In this document: one piece after another, positions 38,796 to 48,137 of the stretch
How the letters are laid out: each line of letters begins with the position of its first letter
How positions within the stretch are numbered: the stretch's first letter is position 1
Assembly (NCBI GenBank): GCA_023375785.1
Contig: SZWC01009534.1
Location: 29,612 to 83,638 of the forward strand
DNA from: Penium margaritaceum
Lineage: Eukaryota > Streptophyta > Zygnematophyceae > Desmidiales > Peniaceae
Reading direction: 5' to 3'
Length of the DNA: 54,027 bases
The notes under the pieces: generated by a model
Seen by the model: only the letters and a program-made list of their open reading frames with translations
What the model was told of the DNA's origin: nothing
Databases searched by the model: none
Position numbers and translations under genes: made by a program

Positions 38796-39937
38796 TGTCA
38801 GAGAAAAACACCAATACCCACAAGGCAAACAGGCACCCGGGTCCGCCGGCACTACCACTGCAGTGGGACCCCAAGCCCTGAAGCCAGGAAAGAAACAATA
38901 TTCAGCAGTCCGGTGCACCTCCAACAGCCGACACACTGAAAGGTGCCGAACCACTTTCGGAAGCAATGGTCGGAAAAGGCCAAACGGGTATCGGTGCCCC
39001 GTAATCACCGGAGCAAACCAGCGACCGACAAAAATGACCGGCAGGGATGCCAACGGACCGGCAGAGGCGCCAACAACTGAGCGGCTCGGTAGCCACAACG
39101 CGACAACGAGCAAGAACGCGGGCCTTGTCACACCAGAGCGGGAACTCCCCAACGGACCAGGCACCGCGCACAGACCAGTGTCTTGCCCCTGCTCAGCAGC
39201 AGCAGCAGCAGCAGCTCGTCTGCGGCTGCACCTCAGCTACTATCCACCTTAGTAGCAACCTTCTTTGTTAGATAGGAGTAGGATCCTATATGCACCCGTG
39301 CTACTGTATTGCTCTAGTTAATCTACTAAGATTCATGTTTCCTCCATCATCTCGCTGCCCGCCTTCAGGATGTGGCGCAGTCTTCTTGCTTCTCATCGCT
39401 TGGCTGCCCGCCTCTTGGCTATGGCGCTTCCTTCCGTTCCTCGTCGTTTGGCTGCCCGCCTGCAAGCTATGGCGCCCTCAGTTCATTCATCGCTTGTCTT
39501 GTGCCCGCCTCTCTTGGCTGTGGCCTCCGCTCGTTTGCTTACGCTCACTTGCCTAATCTTCATGCAGGCCCGTCCTCGGTAGCTGTGGCTTGCCCCGCTG
39601 GCTGCCCACACCGAAGTACTGCGGTCATCACCATCAACAGTTAAGGCTCGTGCCTCAGCGCTGAGGCCTTTCGGCCCGCGCCTCGGCACTGCCTCCACTC
39701 ATTCTCAACCCGTTCATCTTTCTAATTGCCGCATCTGATCAATCCTCAGCGCTCATGCTTGAGCACCGCGCCCACGCATACATTCATCTTCTCGTGACTC
39801 ATTATGCTCGTCCTGTGGTACTGCGGCAATCCCAACAGGTCCAGCCCGCGCCTCGAGCGCTGTGGCTCACCTCGCGGCTCGCCCGCATCCCGGGCCGTAC
39901 CCACTTCACCGGTATTGTTCCAAACAATCTTCTGAAA
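38796..39937 (+). repeat. Family B 3' LTR
   Basis: 1142 bp, TGTCAGAGAAAAACACC to AATCTTCTGAAA (the terminal ACA is mutated to AAA). It is the same length as the 5' LTR, with scattered substitutions only. Confidence 0.93.
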
Positions 39938-40135
39938 ACATCATCACCTTCATCGACGACCACAGCCGCAAACTCTACATCTACAACCTCAAGAAGAAGA
40001 GTGATGTGCTCTCATGCATGGAGGAGTTCGTGGCAGCAGTGAAGCGGCAAACAGAGTTTAAGGTGAAAGAATTTCAGAGCGATAATGGCGACGAGTACGA
40101 GGGCTGCTCGGCATGGATGAAGAGCAAGGCGATCG
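39938..40135 (+). pseudogene. pol: Copia integrase catalytic core, middle fragment
   Basis: Continues the integrase broken at 35803. The visible run ITFIDDHSRKLYIYNLKKKS is typical of copia integrase cores. It is followed by FQSDNGDEYEG, whose Asp (codon 40081-40083) is the second catalytic Asp of the D,D,E triad. The frame is open from the end of element B to the solo LTR at 40136. It ends in SKAI, where the family A LTR was inserted. Confidence 0.92.
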
Positions 40136-40723
40136 TGTCAGAAGAATGCAAACACGAGAACAGCGGCAGCAAAAGCAGGCAGAAGCATCAGAACATGCAC
40201 ATGTACGTCAGCGTAAGTAAGAGCGGTACGAGGAGTTAGTCGCGGGAGCTGATGGAGGCAGAGACGCGAGGTAGTTGACGTAGACAGGTTGATGTGAGAT
40301 AGAGTGCTGGCGAGGGGAGCGACGCCTGGCAGAGTATGAGATATGAGTGAAGGAGCAAGAGTGACAGAGCGAAGTGTTGAGAGTTGGCGAAGACAGAAAG
40401 TGTGAGGGATGAGCAGAGCAAAGACACGGCGGCGAAGCCGGGGAACCAAAGGGGAACAGGATGAGCAGAACTGCTCTTGTTAACGCGAGGGAATGAACAT
40501 CCTTTGTCATAAAAGGACAGAACAAGACAAACAAGCAGAGCAACGGCTTCTTTGCGCTAGCCGGACGCGGGTGACAGATGTCACGTTATTAGGGGATGGT
40601 TTGACATGTTGGGCTCAACGGTTAGTCTGACCGAGGGCCGTTGGGTCAAGGTGGTTTGGTCTCGGACCTGAACCGTTATTGAGAAGTCAGAATAACTATT
40701 GTCGGAGTCGATGATTTCCAGCA
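40136..40723 (-). repeat. Family A solo LTR with a 5-bp target duplication
   Basis: 588 bp in minus orientation (on the plus strand TGTCAGAAGAATG to TTTCCAGCA). It is flanked by GATCG on both sides (40131-40135 and 40724-40728), a perfect target-site duplication, with no PBS or polypurine tract at either edge. A solo LTR arises by recombination between the two LTRs of a full insertion. It splits the integrase frame between SKAI and the TMPHS segment. Confidence 0.93.
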
Positions 40724-41120
40724 GATCGCCTGGTAGAAAACTATGCCACATTCTCGCAGCAGAAGGGCGTCACTGAGAGGGCGAACTGCACCATCCTAAA
40801 CATGTTCCGGTCTATATTGAGCGATTCCGGCCTCGCGTAAAAGTACTGGGAGGAGGAGGCACGGACAGCGGCATACATCATGAACCTGACACCGAAGAAG
40901 CCACTGAAAGATGCAGAATCCAGGGTGTGGAAGACGCCACAAGTGGTATGGAGCAGGAGGAAGCCAACTATGGCTCACCTCCGTATATTTCGCTGCGTTG
41001 CACATGCTGTTGTGAAGGCACGGGAGGGGCGGGGCAAGCTGGACCCGCGTACTCACCGGTGCATCTTCGTCAGGTACGAGAGTGGGAGCAAGGTGTACCG
41101 GCTCTTCGACCCGCGGAGGC
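40724..41120 (+). pseudogene. pol: Copia integrase 3' part, copy 1 (decayed and truncated)
   Basis: About 95% identical by eye to 44860-45257. It encodes the third catalytic Glu region (TERANC), the KYWEEEARTAAYIMNL segment and the integrase C-terminal SH3-like part (DPRTHRCIFVRYESGSKVYR). One base is missing near 40774 compared with copy 2, a frameshift, and a TAA replaces TCA before KYWEE. It stops at GGAGGC, where a family A leader fragment begins. Confidence 0.9.
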
Positions 41121-41271
41121 TGCTGATGTCAGCTGCTGACGAAGCGAAGAAGCACGGGGTGACGGTAGCGGCGATAGATGAATGTGCGCAGAAGTGTTGG
41201 AGAAGAGATGGCAGCAGAGTGATGACGCAGTTCCAAGGCACCAGGTGATGTTACCTGATGCTCTGATACCA
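41121..41271 (-). other. Family A leader fragment, duplicated
   Basis: 151 bp that match 44121-44271, the leader beside the A2 5' LTR. It includes the reverse complement of the PBS (GCTCTGATACCA, 41260-41271) next to the LTR at 41272. It is fused to integrase copy 1 at a GGC shared by both sides, the signature of a tandem-duplication junction. Confidence 0.88.
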
Positions 41272-41859
41272 TGTCAGAAGAATGTAAACACAATAGCAGC
41301 GGCAACAGAAGCAGGCAGAAGCATCGGAACATGCACATGTACGTCAGCGTAAGCAAGAGCGGTCCGAGGAGTTAGTCGCGGGAGCTGATAGAGGCTGAGA
41401 CGCGAGGTAGTTGAGGTAGACAGGTTGATGTGAGAGAGAGTGCTGACGAGGGAAGCGACGCCTGGCGGAGTATGAGAGCTGAGCAAAGGAGCGAGAGTGA
41501 CAGAGCAAAGCGTTGAGAGTTGGCGAAGACAGAAAGTGCGAGGGATGAGCAGAGCAAAGACACGGCGGTGAAGCCGCGGTACCAAAGGGGAACAAGATGA
41601 GCAGAACTATTCTGGTTAACTCGAGGGAATGAACGTCCTCAGTCATAAAAGGACAGGACAGGACAAACAAGCAGAGCAACGGCTTCTTTGCGCTAGCCGG
41701 ACGCGGGTGACAGATGTCACGTTATTAAGGGATGGCTTGACATGTTGGGCTCAACGGTTAGTCTGACCGAGGGCCGTTGGGTGAAGGTGGTTCAGTCTCG
41801 GACCTGAACCGTTATTGAGAAGTCGGAATAACTATTGTCAGAGTCGATGATTTCCAACA
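41272..41859 (-). repeat. Family A LTR acting as 3' LTR of A2
   Basis: 588 bp. On the minus strand it follows the polypurine tract, as a 3' LTR should, yet its far side also carries a PBS (41260-41271), as a 5' LTR would. It is therefore a recombinant LTR shared by two element parts. Confidence 0.92.
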
Positions 41860-41870
41860 GACCCCCTGAG
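41860..41870 (-). other. Polypurine tract of A2
   Basis: On the minus strand CTCAGGGGGTC immediately precedes the LTR start TGTTGGAAATC. Confidence 0.82.
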
Positions 41871-41881
41871 TCCGACAAGAG

Positions 41882-42712
41882 TTAGTGGCAATATTTTTCC
41901 CAATCTTCTGGGAGTTGACTATTGCAGTGTTCAAGAAGACCCTTCCACGTGGCGTGCTGATCATTCGGATGAGCTGCCACCAGAGAATGTAGGTCTCTGG
42001 TCATGAAGTGTCGCAGCCATGCACGGAGACCGTAGTCAAGGCTATCCTGCTTTCTGGTCATCTCAGCTGGGGAGCAGCGCTTGCCAAGATACTTGGATCT
42101 TCCAAGGAGGGTATTGGTAGTTGCAAACCCACCAACGAGCTCTGGGTAGAGAAGGTTGTAGATTTGAGTTTGCCATTTTTGGATAATGCTCACTTCCTTG
42201 TAGATGATTTCGGCAGCTTGTCCTTGTCCCACTACGGCAGAGATAGGGGCAGGTACTGAGGACCCTTCTTCCACTGGTTCCTCTTCTTCTTCCTCTTCTT
42301 CCTCTGCTGGTACCAGATCAATTTTGAGGAAGGATCTGGAGTTGGGGTCCTTAGGCAGAGGTGGCATGATGGGATTGTCTCGGCAGGAGAGAGTGATCCA
42401 TCGCTGTTTTCATGCTTCCTGCTGCAGGCTGAACCGAAGTTTTGGTCCATCCCTTGCATTGATGCGTAGGTGATGGAATGACATATCCACGAGGTTGAAG
42501 AGATGTCCCCATATCAGAAGGAAGGTTGCATGGTAGAGATGTGGAGGATGTTGAGGCGCGCGCTAATGCTCGTAGGCCCCGAGAAGGAAGTCGGAAACAC
42601 GGTACTCATTGATAAAGATGGTGCTGGTCAAGGTCAGCACATTATGTAACCAGCTGTAGATGTTGCTTCCATCTTCTTCAAGAATGGGGCAGCCATCCCA
42701 AGGGTTCGCCAT
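41882..42712 (-). pseudogene. 277-codon open frame of family A, probably gag-like, two stops
   Basis: A single frame runs from the ATG at 42712 to the TAA at 41882, with only two in-frame stops (TAG at 42563-42565 and a TGA about 50 codons later that could be a decayed CGA). The N-terminus, MANPWDGCPILEEDGSNIYS, has the PxLxxDGSNYxxW-like pattern common at the start of copia Gag proteins, and W follows. The middle is hydrophobic and helical-looking. A run of nine Glu follows near residue 138, then a helical C-terminal part with aromatic residues (KWQTQIYNLLYPEL ... WLRHFM). There is no zinc knuckle. The frame ends 11 bp before the polypurine tract. A gag-only product is the best guess; function is not proven. 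Confidence 0.55.
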
Positions 42713-42899
42713 GCTAGATGGAGGAGAAGGGCAATGGCAGTTGAAGCGGCGGATCACAATTGAAGAATGAGAGGTTATGCCGAGAGTGGTGATCAGATCA
42801 GCACGAGAGCAGTTAGCAGCAGGGACGAGGAGTAGTTGAATGGGCGCAGGAATGTAACCTCATGCGCTTGGGGAAATTTGACGTAGGCGCAGGTCGTCG

Positions 42900-43335
42900 C
42901 GGAGCAGGCGATGCGACCGGGAAAATCTGTGTGCCGAGCAGAGAATGATACTGATGGAGTAGTAATTGATGATGGAGTGGGCGCAGGGACAAACCTCGTG
43001 TGCGACGGATGTTTTTGGCGTGGGCGCAGGTCGTTGCGCAATGGGCGATGCGACCGGGCGGAACCTTGTGTCGAGCGGGGCGGAAGCGGATGATGGCGGA
43101 GGATTGATGGATGATGGAGTGGGCGCAGGGGCGAGCCGCGTGCGCTTGAAGGAAGTTTCTGCGTGGGTGCAGGTCGTCGCGGAAAAGGGCGATGCGACCG
43201 GGCGGATCCTTGTGCCAAACTGAAGACAATGCGGAAGCGGAGGAAGCGATTGATTGATGAGTGGGCGCAGGGGCAGAACATCGTGCGCGATAAAGCGATG
43301 CTGATGCGGATGATGAATGGAAGGTGAATGATGCT
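42900..43335 (-). repeat. 143-bp degenerate repeats in the A2 leader
   Basis: GATGCGACCGGG recurs at about 42905, 43048 and 43191, a 143-bp period, each followed by a CTTGTGCC-like stretch. On the minus strand these are the same units as 30068-30760 of A1. Open frames across them are not considered genes. Confidence 0.8.
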
Positions 43336-43563
43336 GGTGATGGTGAAGCAGAGATGAGGCAGGAACGAGTGCCTGATGAAGTAGATGAAACTGGAGCGAG
43401 GAGGAGGAGGAATGACGGAGACGAGCAAAGATGAAGGCCGAAGGCTGATGCTGATAAAGGAGGCGGGAGAGAGGGAGAGACGCGAGCGGAGAGAGCCGAG
43501 ATGGAAGACAATGCGGTAGGAAGGCAGAGTGACACAACTACTTCTTTTAACGTTTAGGAGAGT

Positions 43564-43780
43564 GACGGCTTGTTCTCCCAGTTGGCTCGGAAGTGGGAGT
43601 AGGAAGACTGGTGGTGTCCGATGTCCTATCAGCTAGAAGAAGTTGGTTGCGGTAGAGGGAGTCAGGCAGCGGGCAGATCCACTGGACCACTGATGTCAGG
43701 AGAGTGACAGCTTGTTCCCCAGCTGGCTCGGAAGTGGAGCAGGAAGACTGGTGGTATCCGATATCCTGACGGCGGCAGTT
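43564..43780 (-). repeat. 142-bp tandem repeat in the A2 leader
   Basis: GACGGCTTGTTCTCCCAG at 43564 and GACAGCTTGTTCCCCAG at 43706 start two units that end in GTCCGATGTCCT or ATCCGATATCCT. They are the minus-strand counterparts of 29593-29812 in A1. Confidence 0.82.
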
Positions 43781-44259
43781 TTGGCTACAGCTGTTGACGA
43801 GACAAGTCGGCGATGCGAGAGGGCAGCTAAAGATGATGAACGAGGGCGGGCTGAGGATGACGGCGAGGAGGGACAGATGAGGCTCATAAGGTATGATGAA
43901 AGAGGAGGAGATGCTTGCGGAGGCAGATGTGATGAGGGGCAGCAGATGGCGGGCGGCAGGAAGCTTCTTGGTGGTTGACGGCAGATGGCGGCTTGAGAGT
44001 TGCTTGCAGCTGATGTGGGCGACAAGTCACTGGTAGTTGGCCACGGGCGCGGAAATGGGCGCAGGGCTTTCTTGGGATGACAAGGCATTTCTTCAGCGTG
44101 GAGAACTCGTCAGGCGGGGCTGCTGATGTCAGCTGCGGACGAAGCGAAGAGGCGCGGGGTGACGGTAGCAGCGATAGATGAATGTGAGCACAAGTGTTGG
44201 AGAAGAGATGGCGGCAGAGTGATGACGCAGTTCCAAGGCACCAGGTGATGTTACCGGAT

Positions 44260-44271
44260 GCTCTGATACCA
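44260..44271 (-). other. Primer-binding site of A2
   Basis: The plus strand reads GCTCTGATACCA, so the minus strand is TGGTATCAGAGC, abutting the 5' LTR end. Confidence 0.94.
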
Positions 44272-44859
44272 TGTCAGAAGAACGTAGACATGAGAACAGC
44301 GGCAACAGAAGAAGGCAGAAGCATCGGAACATGCACATGTACATCAGCGTAAGCAAGAGCGGTCTGAGGAGTTAGTCGCGGGAGCTGATAGAGGCTGAGA
44401 CGCGAGGTAGTTGAGGTAGACAGGTTGATGTGAGAGAGAGTGCTGACGAGGGGAGCGACGCCTGGCGGAGTATGAGAGCTGAGCGAAGGAGCGAGAGTGA
44501 CAGAGCGAAGCGTTGAGAGTTGGCGAAGACAGAAAATGCGAGGGATGAGCAGAGCGAAGACACGACGGCGAAGCCGCAGAACCAAAGGGGAACAAGATGA
44601 GTAGAACTGTTCTGGTTACCTCGATGGAATGAACATCCTCGGTCATAAAAGGACAGGACAGGACAAACAAGCAGAGCAACGGCTTCTTTGCGCTAGCCGG
44701 ACGTGGGTGACAGATGTCACGTTATTAAGGGATGGCTTGACATGTTGGGCTCAACGGTTAGTCTGACCGAGGGCCGTTGGGTCAAGGTGGTTTGGTCTCG
44801 GACCTGAACCGTTATTGATAAGTCAGAAAAACTCTTGTCGAAGTCGATGATTTCCAACA
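44272..44859 (-). repeat. Family A 5' LTR of A2
   Basis: 588 bp, plus strand TGTCAGAAGAACG to TTTCCAACA. The adjoining GATCG (44860-44864) equals the target duplication of the solo LTR. Confidence 0.93.
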
Positions 44860-45553
44860 GATCGCCTGGTAGAAAACTATGCCACATTCTTTGCAGCAGA
44901 ACGGCATCACCGAGAGGGCGAACTGCACCATCCTAAACATGTTCCGGTCTATGTTGAGCGATGCCGGCCTCGCGTCAAAGTACTGGGAGGAGGAAGCACG
45001 GACAGCGGCATACATCATGAACCTGACACCGATGAAGCCGCTGAAAGATGCGGAGTCCAGGGTGTGGAAGACGCCACAAGTGGTATGGAGCAGGAGGACG
45101 CCAACTGTGGCTCACCTCCGTACATTTGGCTGCGTTGCACATGCTGTTGTGAAGGCACGGGAGGGGCGGGGCAAGCTGGACCCGCGGACTCACCGGTGCA
45201 TCTTTGTCGGGTACGAGAGTGGGAGCAAGGTGTACCGGCTCTTCGACCCGCGGAGGCAGCAGATCGTGAAGAGTCACGATGTCACGTTCGACGAGGATAG
45301 TCGTTGGACGGACAAGGACGCAGGTCTTTCCAAGCGTGGGGAGTGGCTGCCACTCCTTGAGGGGGAGACGCCAGAGGACGCAAAAGAGGGTGACGTCTGA
45401 GCGGCTCCAACCGGCGGGAACCATGCGGGGGATGGAGGAGCGGCTGATGTGCGTTCAGCTGAGTCAGACAATGAGTCTGAGGAACAGACAGCAGTGGAGC
45501 TGAACAAGGAGGCGGGGAGTGAGCCCGCGTCTTCACGGTCCCCGAGAGTGCAT
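44860..45553 (+). pseudogene. pol: Copia integrase 3' part, copy 2, with linker; element truncated
   Basis: Starts at the same GATCG site as copy 1 and reads TMPHSLQQNGITERANC, where Glu 44912-44914 is the third catalytic residue of integrase. It continues through KYWEEEARTAAYIMNL and the C-terminal SH3-like part (CIFVGYESGSKVYRLFDPRR, then IVKSHDVTFDED). A TGA at 45398-45400, again a possible decayed CGA, is followed in frame by an acidic linker (SAESDNESEE) of the type that precedes copia reverse transcriptase. It ends at RSPRVHLQ, where satellite begins; the RT and RNase H are missing. Confidence 0.92.
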
Positions 45554-46690
45554 CTGCAATATCATGCCTAATACATCTGCACTGTGATTGGACACTTTGA
45601 CAGTGGCTGACTCGTGTTATGACCAATAGACGTAAACGTCACTTTGATACATTTGTGGTCATGGTCGGTGGCACATGCCAACTTTGTCAAGGCATTGCGC
45701 ACGATAGCCACACCGAGTCGCCGGTATTCTAACTTGTTTATACCTGTGAGGTCATGCCAAGTATATCTGCACTGTGATTGGACACTCTGACCGTGGCTGA
45801 CACGTGTTATAATTCATATCCGTTTAATGTACTTGGAAAACTTTGTGGTCATGGTCAGTGGCACTTGCCAACTTTGTCAAGGCATTGCGCACAACAGCCA
45901 TGCCAATCCACCGGTATTTTACCTTGTTTATACAAGAAAGGTCATGTATATTAGATGTGTACTACGATTGGACACTCTGATCGTGGCTGACTCGTGTTAC
46001 GATTCGTAGAAGTTAAAGTCACTTGGTAAACTTTGTGATCATGGTCAGTGGCGCATGCCAACTTTGTCAAGGCATTGCGCACAATAGCCACACCGAGCCA
46101 CCAATATTCTACCTTGTTTGCACCTTCAAGATCATGCCTAGTACATCTGCACTGTGATTGGACACTCTGAGCGTGGGTGACGCGTGTTATGATTCATAGC
46201 CGTTTAAGGTACTTGGTAAACAGTGTGGTCATGGTCATTGGCTCATGCCAACTTTGTCAAGGCATTGCGCACAATAGCCGTGCCAAGACACTGGTTTTTT
46301 ACCTTCTTTATACCTGCAAGGTCATGCATATTAGATGTGCACTGTGATTGGGCACTCTGAATGTGGCTGACTCGTGTTACGATTCGTAGAAGTTAAGGTC
46401 ACTTGGTAAACTTTGTTGTAATGGTCAGTGGCACATGCCAACTTTGTCAAGGCATTGCGCACAATTGCTGTGCCAAGCCACCGGTTTTTTACCTTGTGTA
46501 TACCAGCAAGTTCATGCATATTAGATGTGCACTGTGATTGGGCACTCTGACCGTGGCTGACTTGTATTAAGATTCGTAGAAGTTAAAGTCACTTGGTAAA
46601 CTTTGTGGTCGTGGTCAATGGCACATGCCAACTTTGTCAAGGCATTGCGCAAAATAGCCACACCGAGCCTCCAGTATTCTACCTTGTTCA
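45554..46690 (+). repeat. 190-bp satellite block between the copia composite and A3
   Basis: About six plus-oriented monomers, from CTGCAATATCATGCC to ACCTTGTTCA. Relative to the satellite left of the copia (ending GGTCAGTG) part of a monomer, about 65 bp, is missing. Confidence 0.96.
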
Positions 46691-47314
46691 TGTCAGAGTA
46701 AAGCAAAGATGACCACAATCAGGCGATGGTACCTCACTGGGATGTTCGAGGGAATACTCTCAAGAAAGGTTCAACTTCGGCACGAACCACCTCGGTGATA
46801 GCTCCGAAGAATCCGTCAACGGTCACCGACCGACCAACAGACATTTGACCGAGTCATCCCCCAATAAAGTGACACCTGTCACCCGCGTCCGGCTAGCGGC
46901 AAGAAGCCGTTGTCTCGTTCGTTAGTTCTGTTCTGCCTTTTATACAGAGTATATTGATTTCCTCAAGTTAACCAGAACAATTCTGCCAATCCTGTTCCGT
47001 TTTGGTTCCACGGCTTTGCCACCGTATCTTTGCTCTGCTCGTACTTCACATCTCCTGCCTTTGCTAGCATCTCACAGCTCTCAACTCTTCGCTTTGTCAC
47101 TCTCGTTCCTTCACTCAGTCCGCAATCCGTCATCACTCATTTTACTCTCAGACTCCCTCTCCCTCTCTCTACCTCATCTCGGCCCCTATCAAGCTCTACG
47201 ACTAACTCCTCGGGACCGCTCTCGCTTACGTCACTTTGGTGACGGCCTTGTACTTGTTCCGATGCTTCTGCTTGCTTCTGCCACTGCTGCTCTCATGCCT
47301 GCATTCTTCTGACA
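46691..47314 (+). repeat. Family A LTR of A3
   Basis: 624 bp ending TTCTTCTGACA. It shares CACCCGCGTCCGGCTAGCGG and AAGAAGCCGTTG with A1, and has a TATA-like CTTTTATACAGAG near 46937. Confidence 0.9.
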
Positions 47315-47326
47315 TGGTATCAGAGC
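47315..47326 (+). other. Primer-binding site of A3
   Basis: TGGTATCAGAGC directly after the LTR end TGACA. Confidence 0.95.
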
Positions 47327-47822
47327 ATGAGGCGACATCACCTGGTGCCCCGTGACCGAGTCATCGCTCTGCCATCACCATTACGTCCTCTGTTGAGTCT
47401 GCCCGCATCCGCCGCTGTTACCACCACTTCGCACTTCTCCACTTCATCAGCAGCTGACATCTGCAGCACCGCTTGAAGTGCTCCCCGCGCTGAAGCACGG
47501 CCTCGTCATCCCAAGGAAGCCCTGCGCCCAGTCCGCGCCCGTGGCTAACAAATGGTGACCTGCCGAACATAACAGCCGCAAGCAGCTCCCAAGCCGTCAC
47601 CTACTGTCAACTTCCAAGAAGCTTCCTACCGCCCGCCATCTGCTACCTCTCATCACCTCGGTCGTCGCAAGTGCCTCCGCCATTCTCCTCTCCCCTCGTC
47701 AACCTCATCTGCTCCATCTGCCCCATCGGCATCAGTCTCCTCGCATCCGTTATGTCGCGTTGCATCCTCGCACTGTCTTCTCGTGTCATCAGCAGCAGCA
47801 GCGCAACTCTCGCCGTCACGAC

Positions 47823-48035
47823 ATCGGACACCTCCAGTCTTCTTGCTCCCATTGCGAGCCAACTGGGGAACAAGCCATCACTCTCCTGACATCAGCGGGC
47901 CAGTGCCCTTGCTCGCCATATGACTTTCTTTGCTGCAACCGACTTCCTCTAGCTGCCAGGATATCGGACACCACCAGTCTTCCTGCCCGTCGGTCTCGGG
48001 CCAACTGGGGAACAAGCCGTCACTCTCCTGATTAG
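47823..48035 (+). repeat. 140-bp tandem repeat in the A3 leader
   Basis: ATCGGACACCTCCAGTCTTC at 47823 and ATCGGACACCACCAGTCTTC at 47963, each followed by GCCAACTGGGGAACAAGCC. This is the family-wide leader duplication. Confidence 0.86.
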
Positions 48036-48137
48036 CGGAGTACTTGGATGCCTCGCTCGTGCTTCCCATCGCGCCACCATCCTCTGCCGCCCACACCCTC
48101 CATCCTCCACCTTCGGACACCCTCCTCATCATCACCA

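Larger units (their letters stand above)
35804..39937 (+). mobile_element. LTR retrotransposon, family B, nested in copia integrase
   Basis: A 4134-bp element with two 1142-bp LTRs (35804-36945 and 38796-39937), PBS TGGTATCAGAGC and polypurine tract GAAGGGGGA. It interrupts the integrase frame: GARYL on the left, and ITFIDDHSRKLYIYN on the right. The internal region is only 1850 bp and shows no gag, protease, integrase or RT motif, so it is a non-autonomous, TRIM- or LARD-like element with unusually long LTRs for its body. The 5 bp on either side, ACTTA and ACATC, do not form a clean target duplication. Its LTRs are much more alike than those of A1, so it is younger than A1. Confidence 0.9.
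41272..44859 (-). mobile_element. LTR retrotransposon, family A, copy A2 (minus strand)
   Basis: A 3588-bp element. Its 5' LTR is 44272-44859, PBS 44260-44271, polypurine tract 41860-41870 and 3' LTR 41272-41859, each LTR 588 bp. The right edge is followed by GATCG and the integrase 3' part, the same insertion site as the solo LTR. The left edge is a second leader and PBS instead of a target duplication, so the element sits in a rearranged locus. The internal 2.4 kb holds a long repeat-rich leader and one degenerate 277-codon frame next to the 3' LTR; no pol was found. Confidence 0.9.
33382..45553 (+). mobile_element. Truncated Ty1/copia element interrupted by three LTR insertions or rearrangements
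   Basis: The copia parts, in order, are: leader (33382-34171); gag, protease and start of integrase (34172-35803); integrase middle (39938-40135); and integrase 3' part twice (40724-41120 and 44860-45553). All are on the plus strand and all in the gag-PR-IN order diagnostic of Ty1/copia. Between them lie element B, a family A solo LTR, and element A2. There is no reverse transcriptase, RNase H or 3' LTR: the element stops in the acidic linker after integrase and satellite resumes. A 5' LTR cannot be delimited because there is no second copy. Confidence 0.92.
46691..48137 (+). mobile_element. LTR retrotransposon, family A, copy A3 (3' truncated)
   Basis: 5' LTR of 624 bp (46691-47314), PBS, then 810 bp of internal leader that ends abruptly in satellite of the opposite orientation. 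There is no gag-like frame, polypurine tract or 3' LTR. The LTR is more diverged from A1 and A2 than these are from each other (TGTCAGAGTAAAGCAAAG start, longer by 17-36 bp), so A3 may be an older subfamily. Confidence 0.88.

Noticed and set aside
35799..39942. ACTTA / ACATC as the target duplication of element B
   Set aside because: Only two of five bases agree. Mutation of a true duplication is possible but cannot be shown here.
42793..43537. Three overlapping minus-strand frames of 211-240 codons in A2
   Set aside because: All phases are open because of C/T-rich degenerate repeats. None has a recognisable motif.
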